Assembly: GCA_022361535.1 (NCBI GenBank)
Contig: JAKSAU010000865.1
Span: forward strand, 1 to 11,437
DNA length: 11,437 bases
Origin: Desulfobacterales bacterium
GTDB taxonomy: Bacteria; Desulfobacterota; Desulfobacteria; Desulfobacterales; Desulfobacteraceae
Direction of reading: 5' to 3'
In this document: positions 5,568-11,437 of the stretch, piece after piece
Position numbering within the stretch: position 1 is the first letter of the stretch
How the letters are laid out: every line of letters starts with the position of its first letter
The notes under the pieces: model-generated
Told to the model about the DNA's origin: nothing
Seen by the model: only the letters and a program-made list of their open reading frames with translations
Database searches by the model: none
Program-made: the position numbers and the translations under genes

Positions 5568-7388
5568 ATGGCGCAATTTATTGCCGATCAAAAAGAAGTC
5601 GATTTCATTCTCTATGATATGCTGAAGGCTGACGAGCTTTCGCGTCACGAAAGGTTTTCAGACTTTTCAAAGAAAAGCTTTGATATGATCATCAAAGAAT
5701 CTCGAAAACTGTCTCTTAAAGAAATCCTTCCCACACTGGCAGATGGTGACAAAAAAGGCGTACGCTTTGATCAAGGTAAAGTTACAGTCCCTGAATGTTT
5801 TCACCAGGCAAGAAAAGCCGTGCTGGATGCAGAGCTAACCTCTGTTACTGAAGATCCAAAATGGGGGGGACAGGGCCTGCCGTTCCAGATTGCCATTGCC
5901 ATAATGGATTATGTGGTTGGGGCCAATTATGCCTTAAGTTCCTATACCCACATGGGTCACGGTACAGGGAAAATGATAGAACTTTACGGTACGCAGATGC
6001 TCAAGGAGTTGTTCCTGGAAAAGCTCTATACTGCCCAGTGGGGCGGCACCATGCTGCTCACAGAGCCTGAAGCCGGTTCCGATGTAGGAGCGCTTACCAC
6101 GACAGCAAAACAAAACCAGGACGGCACCTGGTCAATCTCCGGCAACAAAATTTTTATCACGGCCGGGGAGCATGATATGACCGAGAATATCATTCATCCT
6201 GTTTTGGCCAGGATCGAAGGGGCACCGGCCGGTACCAAAGGAATTTCCATTTTTATCGTACCAAAGATCTGGGTGAATAAGGACGGCAGCCTTGGTGAAC
6301 CAAATGATGTGGTCTGCACCGGAATTGAAGAGAAAATGGGAATTCACGGCTCTGCCACCTGCTCCATGTCTCTTGGTGGCAGCGGCAAGTGCCGAGGGTT
6401 TTTACTGGGACAGGAAAACAAAGGCCTTGAAGTCATGTTTCATATGATGAATGAAGCAAGGCTCAATGTTGGGTTCCAGGGTATGTCCACCGCCTCCCTT
6501 GCATATCTTTATGCACTGGATTATGCCCGAACCCGGCGCCAGGGGCGTGCTCTTATAGATATGAAAAACCCTGAGGCGCCTTCTATTCCCATTATCGAGC
6601 ACCCTGACGTGCGAAGGATGCTGACCTGGATGAAAACCCATGTGGATGGGATGCGCAGCCTGATTTATTATGTGGGTGGGTTGTTTGACCAGGAAACCTT
6701 AGAGGTCAGCCCTGAAGAAAAGGAAAAGGCCAAAGGATTGATTGAGCTGCTTACCCCGGTAATCAAAGCCTATTGCGCCCAGAGGGGATTTGAGGCTTGC
6801 GTGCAGGCTGTTCAGGTGTTTGGTGGGTATGGTTACACCCAGGAATACCCGGTAGAACAGCTTGTACGGGACGCAAAGATCGCCTCCATTTATGAAGGCA
6901 CAGACGGTATCCAGGCCATGGACTTATTGGGACGGAAACTGGGTATGAACAAGGGAATGGTATTCAAATCCCTGCTGGATGAAATCGCCGGGACCATTAC
7001 CCAAGCGAGGGATTTTCCTGATCTGGCTCCCCTTGCCGATTGCCTTGAAAAAAGTGTGCAGGATCTTGGTGCCACTGCCATGGATTTGGGAATGGCTGCC
7101 CTGTCTGAAAAATTTGAATCTGCATTTGCCCATGCAAGCCCTTTTCTTGAAGTGGTCGGCGATGTGGTCATGGGCTGGATGCACCTTTGGCGGGCTTGCG
7201 CGGCTGAGGATAAACTCAAAAACGGTTCAAAACCGCCAAAGGGAAAAGAAAAAGCCTATTATACAGGTGTGCTAACCTGTGCACGCTTTTATATTGAAAC
7301 TGTTCTACCTGTGACAGCCGGAAGAATGGCGTCTATAAGAGGGTTGTCAAACGCAGCGTTGCAGATGGAGGACAAGGCATATGGATAA
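5568..7388 (+). CDS. FadE-type acyl-CoA dehydrogenase, about 600 residues (first paralog)
   Basis: FAD-dependent dehydrogenase making trans-2-enoyl-CoA, 606 residues. It belongs to the large acyl-CoA dehydrogenase group with an extra N-terminal segment and an added C-terminal helical domain (Pfam families for acyl-CoA dehydrogenase N-terminal and 'acetyl-CoA dehydrogenase C-terminal like'), which also contains mycobacterial FadE5 and the methylmercaptopropionyl-CoA dehydrogenase DmdC. Visible are EDPKWGGQGLP (about 95-105), MLLTEPEAGSD (162-172), GNKIFITAGEHD, GIEEKMGIHGSATC, ARTRRQGR, VFGGYGYTQEYPVEQ, and the catalytic IYEGTDGIQ with Glu443. AGGAGG (5554-5559) lies eight bases before the ATG. 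Its stop overlaps the next start by 8 bases. It is paralogous to the gene at 8409. Chain-length or structural preference cannot be read from the sequence. Confidence 0.93.
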   Translation: MAQFIADQKEVDFILYDMLKADELSRHERFSDFSKKSFDMIIKESRKLSLKEILPTLADGDKKGVRFDQGKVTVPECFHQARKAVLDAELTSVTEDPKWGGQGLPFQIAIAIMDYVVGANYALSSYTHMGHGTGKMIELYGTQMLKELFLEKLYTAQWGGTMLLTEPEAGSDVGALTTTAKQNQDGTWSISGNKIFITAGEHDMTENIIHPVLARIEGAPAGTKGISIFIVPKIWVNKDGSLGEPNDVVCTGIEEKMGIHGSATCSMSLGGSGKCRGFLLGQENKGLEVMFHMMNEARLNVGFQGMSTASLAYLYALDYARTRRQGRALIDMKNPEAPSIPIIEHPDVRRMLTWMKTHVDGMRSLIYYVGGLFDQETLEVSPEEKEKAKGLIELLTPVIKAYCAQRGFEACVQAVQVFGGYGYTQEYPVEQLVRDAKIASIYEGTDGIQAMDLLGRKLGMNKGMVFKSLLDEIAGTITQARDFPDLAPLADCLEKSVQDLGATAMDLGMAALSEKFESAFAHASPFLEVVGDVVMGWMHLWRACAAEDKLKNGSKPPKGKEKAYYTGVLTCARFYIETVLPVTAGRMASIRGLSNAALQMEDKAYG

Positions 7389-8310
7389 TGCAAGAGACGC
7401 ACAGGCAGCTTCGGACATCAAACAAGTGCTTATCCTGGGCGCAGGCACCATGGGGGCACAGATTGGTGTCCAATGCGCAGCATTCGGGTTTGATGTGATG
7501 ATTTTTGATCCCTTTAAAGCCGCACTTGAAACAGCACAAAAAAGGATTGGTAAACTGGCTAAAAGGCTTGCCGCCTGTAACCGGATCACCACCGAACAGG
7601 CAGAATCTGCCCTGACGCGGATCGATTTTTCTTCTGACCCGGAATTTGCGGGTAAAAATGCAGACTTGATCAGTGAATCCGTACCTGAAGATCCGAAACT
7701 CAAACAGCAGGTATTTGGCCAATTTGACGAAATCTGTCCTGCCCATACCATTTTTACAACCAATACCTCCACCCTTGTCCCGTCAATGATTGCTGAAGCT
7801 ACAGGGCGGCCTGACCGTTTCTGTGCCCTTCATTTTCACGACTGCCAGGTGACAAATGTGGTGGATATCATGCCCCATTCCGGAACCTCCAGGGAAACAC
7901 TGGATACGGTCAGATCATTTTGCACGGCCATTGACCAGTTTCCCATTGAATTGAATAAAGAACAGCACGGGTATGTGTTCAATGCCATGCTTTCTGAATG
8001 GATGGCTTCCGCATTAAGCCTTGCATCCAAAGAAGTTGCAAGCATCCAGGATATTGACCGCGCGTGGATGGGTATTATGCGGTCAATGACCGGACCGTTC
8101 GGCATCATGGATTCCATTGGCCTTGAAACAGTCTTTAAGGTTACCGACTATTGGGCGCAAAAAAAACAGGATCCCCAGGCAAAGAAAAATGCTGCCTTTT
8201 TAAAGTCTTATGTGGATAAAGGGCTTTTGGGCATTAAAACCGGGAAAGGGTTTTACGCTTATCCTGAACCCGAATTTCTCAAGCCTGACTTTTTAAAGGG
8301 AATACACTAA
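7381..8310 (+). CDS. 3-hydroxyacyl-CoA dehydrogenase (single-function, about 310 residues)
   Basis: NAD-dependent oxidation of 3-hydroxyacyl-CoA to 3-oxoacyl-CoA, the third step of beta-oxidation; 309 residues. The N-terminal Rossmann domain carries LGAGTMG (19-25), followed by SESVPEDPKLKQQVF and TTNTSTLVPS. The C-terminal domain begins near KEQHGYVFNAML and ends in GLLGIKTGKGFYAYP, the usual 3HCDH tail. The catalytic histidine is His151. The classical HFFNP is here HFHDCQ, and the paired acid appears to be Asp162 (VVDIMPH) rather than glutamate, placing it in a divergent branch of the hydroxybutyryl-CoA dehydrogenase family. The ATG lies inside the previous gene's end (8-base overlap, ATGGATAA), with GGAGG (7367-7371) nine bases upstream, so the two are translationally coupled. 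Confidence 0.92.
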   Translation: MDNARDAQAASDIKQVLILGAGTMGAQIGVQCAAFGFDVMIFDPFKAALETAQKRIGKLAKRLAACNRITTEQAESALTRIDFSSDPEFAGKNADLISESVPEDPKLKQQVFGQFDEICPAHTIFTTNTSTLVPSMIAEATGRPDRFCALHFHDCQVTNVVDIMPHSGTSRETLDTVRSFCTAIDQFPIELNKEQHGYVFNAMLSEWMASALSLASKEVASIQDIDRAWMGIMRSMTGPFGIMDSIGLETVFKVTDYWAQKKQDPQAKKNAAFLKSYVDKGLLGIKTGKGFYAYPEPEFLKPDFLKGIH

Positions 8311-8315
8311 CTGCT

Positions 8316-8338
8316 ATGCGCAGAAAAAACGCATTTTT
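8316..8338 (+). terminator. Weak hairpin with T-run, possible attenuator
   Basis: ATGCG (8316-8320) pairs with CGCAT (8330-8334) around a 9-base A-rich loop and runs into five Ts (8334-8338), six bases after the hydroxyacyl-CoA dehydrogenase stop. The stem is only 5 bp, so at most it would reduce read-through into the last two genes. The remaining gap to 8408 holds a second inverted repeat and the ribosome binding site of the next gene. Confidence 0.3.
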
Positions 8339-8350
8339 ATAACAGTTTTA

Positions 8351-8381
8351 CTGGCTAAAAGAAGAGAAGAAGGACAGCCAG
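8351..8381. repeat. Inverted repeat with purine-rich loop
   Basis: CTGGCT (8351-8356) and AGCCAG (8376-8381) are perfect 6-bp arms around a 19-base loop that is almost all purine (AAAAGAAGAGAAGAAGGAC). TAACAG also occurs directly on both sides (8340-8345 and 8388-8393). It could be an mRNA stem-loop affecting stability or translation of the next gene, or chance. Confidence 0.3.
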
Positions 8382-8408
8382 ATATTTTAACAGATAAAAG
8401 GATTCGTC

Positions 8409-10235
8409 ATGACAGACAAATTCATGAGTATGCAGAACCTCAAATTTACCTTGTCTACCAGGGACAGCCGTTTTCGGGATAAAGCCGGGGATATTCTAAA
8501 CGGGCATACCCCAAAGACTTTGGACATGGTTTTTAAAGCAGCCTTGGACATAGGAAACAAGATCATGCATCCCATGTTCGAGGAGATGGACCGAAAACCT
8601 CCGACTCTTGAAAACGGCAGTGTTAGAGTGCATCCAGGAGTTCGGCCTATGCTGGACACTTTGGGCAAGGATGGATGGATCTCGGCAACCTTTCCTGAAG
8701 AATGGGGCGGTGAAGATATGCCTGCCTCAATACTCCATTGCATTAATTTTATTTTTGCTACAGCCAATTATTCTGCATCAGTTTATGCAGGTCTGACCAT
8801 GGGAGGGGCCAAGCTGATCTTAAGTTTCGGATCGGACGATTTAAAGAAGCGGTTTTTGCCACAAATGCTTGCGGGCAAATGGCAGGGAACAATGGCGTTA
8901 ACCGAGCCTGAAGCCGGAACGTCCCTTGGTGATTTGGTCACGGCAGCTGTCCCGTTGAATGCTGAAAAAGGATTATATAAGATATCAGGTGAAAAGATTT
9001 TTATCTCCGCAGGTGATCATGACGGAGCCAATAATGTTATTCATCTTATGCTGGCGCGAATTGAAGGGGCTAAACCCGGAGTTAAAGGTATTTCTCTTTT
9101 TGCTGTTCCAAAGCTACGGGTTGATGAGAATGGTGAGCTTCTATCCAACGATGTCACGGTAACCCAGGTGTTTCATAAATTAGGTTACAGGGGGGCTCCC
9201 ATTACAGGCTTAAGCCTTGGGGAAAAAGAAGACTGCATCGGTTATCTTGTGGGGGAACCCCACAGGGGATTGTCCTATATGTTCCAGATGATGAACAATG
9301 CACGGCTGGAAGTGGGCATGGGGGCTACTGCGATTGCTACGGCCGCTTATCATTGTGCATTGGGATACTGTCGGACCCGCCGCCAGGGGCGGGCCGTTAC
9401 AGCGCCCAAAGAATCTGAGCCCGTTCCCATTATTCAGCACGCAGATGTCCGGCGGATGCTGCTGCTCCAAAGGGCAGTGACAGAAGGGTCATTGTCTTTG
9501 ATCCTTCACTGCGGAATGTATGAAGATATCCAGGCTGCAGATCCGGACTCCAAGGACTGCCACCTGCTTTTGGAACTGCTTACTCCTGTGGCTAAAACCT
9601 ACCCGTCTGAAATGGGGATACTTTCCACCTCTGCGGCGATTCAGTGCTTTGGCGGATATGGGTATTGTGAGGATTTTCCTGTTGAGCAGCATTTCAGGGA
9701 TATGCGTATTCATCCCATTCATGAAGGAACAACAGGCATTCAGGCCATGGATCTTTTAGGGCGAAAACTGGTCATGGAGAATGGAAAAACGTTGGAGCTG
9801 TTCAAGCAGGAAGTCAATGATGCCATGGAATTCGCAAATCAGGCTGACCCTGGGCAGAATGCCATTATACACCCCGGCCAGCTGGCTGATGAATTGGAAT
9901 TGGCATTTTCACAAGTAGAAAAGACGGCCATGGGACTTGGCGGAGTAGCCATGGAAAAGGGACCTGATGCGTTTTTGGCTGATGCCTCACTTTTCCTGGA
10001 AATGTTCGGTATCCTTGTGATTGCCTGGCAATGGCTGACAATGGCAACAGCAGCTCACAATAACCTGACTATGAAAAACCTTAAGAAAAAAGAAAAACGG
10101 TTCCTTGAAGGCAAACTGTCTGTGGCCGCCTATTTTTATGATTATGAACTACCCAAGATAAAAAGCCTGTCAGAAACATTGGAAAAGAGCGGGCAAAAGA
10201 CAGTTTCCATGAACGAGGACTGGTTTACCGATTAA
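8409..10235 (+). CDS. FadE-type acyl-CoA dehydrogenase, about 600 residues (second paralog)
   Basis: Second large acyl-CoA dehydrogenase, 608 residues, with the same architecture as the gene at 5568. Motifs are FPEEWGGEDMP, MALTEPEAGTS (162-172, at the same residue numbers as in the first paralog), GEKIFISAGDHD, CRTRRQGR, CFGGYGYCEDFPVEQ and the catalytic IHEGTTGIQAMDLLGRKL with Glu439. The extra C-terminal helical domain is present up to about residue 600. Both paralogs keep the glutamate, so neither looks like a non-catalytic partner subunit. AAAAGGA (8396-8402) lies six bases before the ATG; ATGs at codons 6 and 8 are alternatives with no better site. It is separated from the upstream gene by 98 bases, the longest gap inside the operon apart from that before the kinase gene. 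It may act on a different intermediate from the first paralog (inference). Confidence 0.93.
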   Translation: MTDKFMSMQNLKFTLSTRDSRFRDKAGDILNGHTPKTLDMVFKAALDIGNKIMHPMFEEMDRKPPTLENGSVRVHPGVRPMLDTLGKDGWISATFPEEWGGEDMPASILHCINFIFATANYSASVYAGLTMGGAKLILSFGSDDLKKRFLPQMLAGKWQGTMALTEPEAGTSLGDLVTAAVPLNAEKGLYKISGEKIFISAGDHDGANNVIHLMLARIEGAKPGVKGISLFAVPKLRVDENGELLSNDVTVTQVFHKLGYRGAPITGLSLGEKEDCIGYLVGEPHRGLSYMFQMMNNARLEVGMGATAIATAAYHCALGYCRTRRQGRAVTAPKESEPVPIIQHADVRRMLLLQRAVTEGSLSLILHCGMYEDIQAADPDSKDCHLLLELLTPVAKTYPSEMGILSTSAAIQCFGGYGYCEDFPVEQHFRDMRIHPIHEGTTGIQAMDLLGRKLVMENGKTLELFKQEVNDAMEFANQADPGQNAIIHPGQLADELELAFSQVEKTAMGLGGVAMEKGPDAFLADASLFLEMFGILVIAWQWLTMATAAHNNLTMKNLKKKEKRFLEGKLSVAAYFYDYELPKIKSLSETLEKSGQKTVSMNEDWFTD

Positions 10236-10251
10236 AGATAAAGGATACAAA

Positions 10252-11019
10252 ATGAGCAACGAAAAAGAGAGCGGAACCTTACCTTTTAAATTCAAAACAA
10301 AAGATGGGATCGGATATCTTACTTTAAACCGGCCGTCTACTTATAATGCTTTTGATCATCCCATGGTAGAGGCGTTTGAACAATTTTTGCGGGACCGGCG
10401 ATATGATGAGGAAACCCGGGTTATCATACTGGACGGAGGGGATGCCAAAGGGTTCTGTGCGGGTTTGGATACCAAAAAATATGCCCCTGAAATTTTTAAG
10501 ATGACCCCGGTCCAGACATATAATGCACAGGTTCGTATGAGCCGGTTGTTTTTGGGGATGCGCCAGATCCCCCAGCCTATTATCGCCTGCATTCATGGTG
10601 CTGCTGCCGGTATTGGCTTTTCCTTGGCCATGGCTTCTGATCTAAGGGTACTGGCTGAAGATGCACGATTTTCAGCCGCTTATATCAATATCGGCCTTGG
10701 CGGGGCTGACATGGCTTCGTCATACTTTCTGCCAAGACTCATTGGTGCCGGCCGGGCTTACGAATACCTGCTTACCGGAGACTGGATGGATGCGAAAACT
10801 GCCATGGAGCTGGGATTCGCATCCCGGGTTGTCAAAAAGGACGAGTTGATCCAGACAGCAAAAAATATTGCCAAAACCATGACCGAAAAAAATCCCATGG
10901 GAATCCGAATGACCAAAGAAGCCATTAATATCAGCCTGGATTGCCCTGGACTGGAGGCGGCGCTGAATATGGAAGACCGCAATCAGATCATGATGACGTA
11001 TACCTACAGGATGGGATAA
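10252..11019 (+). CDS. Enoyl-CoA hydratase/isomerase (crotonase) family protein
   Basis: Crotonase-fold enzyme of 255 residues, expected to hydrate or isomerise an enoyl-CoA. Oxyanion-hole regions are clear: GFCAGLD (67-73) and HGAAAGIGFSLAMASD (115-130). The two glutamates of classical enoyl-CoA hydratase (rat Glu144 and Glu164) are not at their places; those positions are Ser124 and Tyr144. Asp153 in GLGGADMAS falls where dienoyl-CoA isomerase has its catalytic Asp204 and may be the acid used. This pattern occurs in an established branch of 'enoyl-CoA hydratase' annotations, so it is not a decayed gene. AAAGGA (10240-10245) sits six bases before the ATG, and only 16 bases separate it from the previous stop. 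It is the last gene before the terminator. The reaction itself is uncertain. Confidence 0.88.
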   Translation: MSNEKESGTLPFKFKTKDGIGYLTLNRPSTYNAFDHPMVEAFEQFLRDRRYDEETRVIILDGGDAKGFCAGLDTKKYAPEIFKMTPVQTYNAQVRMSRLFLGMRQIPQPIIACIHGAAAGIGFSLAMASDLRVLAEDARFSAAYINIGLGGADMASSYFLPRLIGAGRAYEYLLTGDWMDAKTAMELGFASRVVKKDELIQTAKNIAKTMTEKNPMGIRMTKEAINISLDCPGLEAALNMEDRNQIMMTYTYRMG

Positions 11020-11053
11020 GTAAGAAACCCATTTGAAACTATAAAATCTTCAC

Positions 11054-11090
11054 TAAAATGGCAGGGGCGTTTTCGTCCCTGCCATTTTAT
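11054..11090 (+). terminator. Strong intrinsic terminator closing the operon
   Basis: A 16-bp stem (TAAAATGGCAGGGGCG, 11054-11069, with 11074-11089) contains one G-U wobble and closes on a TTTT loop. The G+C core is followed by TTTTATTT, and the left arm starts with an A-run, so it could also work on the other strand. It lies 34 bases after the crotonase stop and just before the promoter of the next gene. Confidence 0.88.
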
Positions 11091-11119
11091 TTGACAACCC
11101 CTTTTCCAAGGCGTAGGTT
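11091..11119 (+). promoter_or_regulatory. Probable sigma70-type promoter of the LapG-like gene
   Basis: A perfect -35 hexamer TTGACA (11091-11096) directly follows the terminator stem. At 17 bp spacing the -10 would be TAGGTT (11114-11119), only three of six matches, so the -10 is weak or placed differently. The gene needs its own promoter because the terminator separates it from the operon. Confidence 0.42.
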
Positions 11120-11160
11120 TATTTATCTGTCTTCCTGGTAATCCAAGAGGAGAATAAACA

Positions 11161-11437
11161 ATGCGTCTTTTAATACTGTTGTTGACGATTATCTCGATTT
11201 TGTGGGCATCGCCGGGTATTACCAAGTATCAGCCCTGGGACGAAAAAGTGTTTATCCATGTGCAAGAAACGTATGGTCCCCGAGCAGAGAAGCGACTGCG
11301 GTTTCTACATAATATGATCATTGAAAATCAAGATCTTGGTGTCGATGAAAAGTTGAAACTGGTGAACACCACAATGAATAAACTTCCCTGGATTGCGGAT
11401 GCAAGACTCTGGAAACAATCTGATTACTGGGCGTCGC
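11161..11437 (+). CDS. LapG-like transglutaminase-like cysteine protease, 3' end cut off
   Basis: Start of a gene running off the window; 92 residues are visible. The ATG follows AGGAG (11148-11152) by eight bases. The protein begins MRLLILLLTIISILWASPG, a hydrophobic signal-peptide-like segment, so it is probably exported to the periplasm. After it come an N-terminal helical part, VNTTMNKLPWIADARLWKQSDYWAS, which matches the bacterial transglutaminase-like cysteine proteinase family (BTLCP, peptidase C93): the LapG pattern has 'VN..N......D...W...DYW.TP' shortly before the catalytic-cysteine motif. The catalytic Cys, His and Asp would lie beyond the window and cannot be checked. Known LapG proteins cut a large surface adhesin under c-di-GMP control through LapD. 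Whether an adhesin and a LapD homolog follow here is not visible. It is unrelated to the acyl-CoA operon. Confidence 0.8.
   Translation, partial: MRLLILLLTIISILWASPGITKYQPWDEKVFIHVQETYGPRAEKRLRFLHNMIIENQDLGVDEKLKLVNTTMNKLPWIADARLWKQSDYWAS

Noticed and set aside
7333..7772. Two overlapping minus-strand open frames
   Set aside because: Both are antisense to the end of the dehydrogenase and the start of the hydroxyacyl-CoA dehydrogenase and resemble no family.
1..11437. Mobile elements, CRISPR arrays, tRNA or rRNA genes
   Set aside because: No transposase or integrase frame, no spaced repeats, no terminal inverted repeats and no RNA-gene-like structures were seen; coding density on one strand is nearly complete.

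Overview
The window reads as a fatty-acid or acyl-CoA catabolic region of a Gram-negative anaerobe, most plausibly a sulfate-reducing member of the Desulfobacterales. That placement is inference. It rests on moderate G+C content by eye, several acyl-CoA dehydrogenases with a dedicated electron-transfer flavoprotein, a TetR regulator of the type that sits inside beta-oxidation operons, and the general protein style. No rRNA, tRNA or other taxonomic marker is present. All eleven supported genes lie on the + strand.

Layout. (1) Positions 1-1603 hold the end of an upstream operon: the 3' part of an ETF beta gene and a complete ETF alpha gene, overlapping by 4 bases. (2) Positions 1604-1688 form a short intergenic region with a 12-bp inverted repeat, a good sigma70-type promoter (TTGACT, 18 bp, TAATAT) and a strong ribosome binding site. 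(3) Positions 1689-11019 carry eight tightly spaced genes: an ACAD10/11-like acyl-CoA dehydrogenase, a TetR-family regulator, an APH-fold small-molecule kinase, a DHRS4-like short-chain dehydrogenase, a FadE-type acyl-CoA dehydrogenase of about 600 residues, a 3-hydroxyacyl-CoA dehydrogenase, a second dehydrogenase of about 600 residues, and a crotonase-family protein. (4) A 16-bp hairpin terminator at 11054-11090 closes this operon. (5) A new transcription unit follows with its own promoter. It begins a LapG-like periplasmic cysteine protease gene that is cut by the window edge.

How the genes work together. The most interesting point is the combination of a kinase, an ACAD10/11-like dehydrogenase and an SDR. 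In animals the kinase and dehydrogenase are fused as ACAD10/ACAD11, which handle 4-hydroxyacyl-CoAs through a 4-phospho intermediate. In Pseudomonas putida the separate proteins LvaA, LvaC and LvaD do the equivalent job for levulinate. My inference is that this operon degrades a 4-oxo or 4-hydroxy acid, or a related hydroxylated acid. The SDR would interconvert the oxo and hydroxy forms, the kinase would phosphorylate the hydroxyl, and the first dehydrogenase would act on the phosphorylated acyl-CoA. The two large dehydrogenases, the crotonase and the 3-hydroxyacyl-CoA dehydrogenase would then run beta-oxidation. Electrons would pass through the adjacent ETF, and the embedded TetR protein would sense an acyl-CoA. 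No CoA ligase, thiolase or LvaB-like small subunit is visible in the window.
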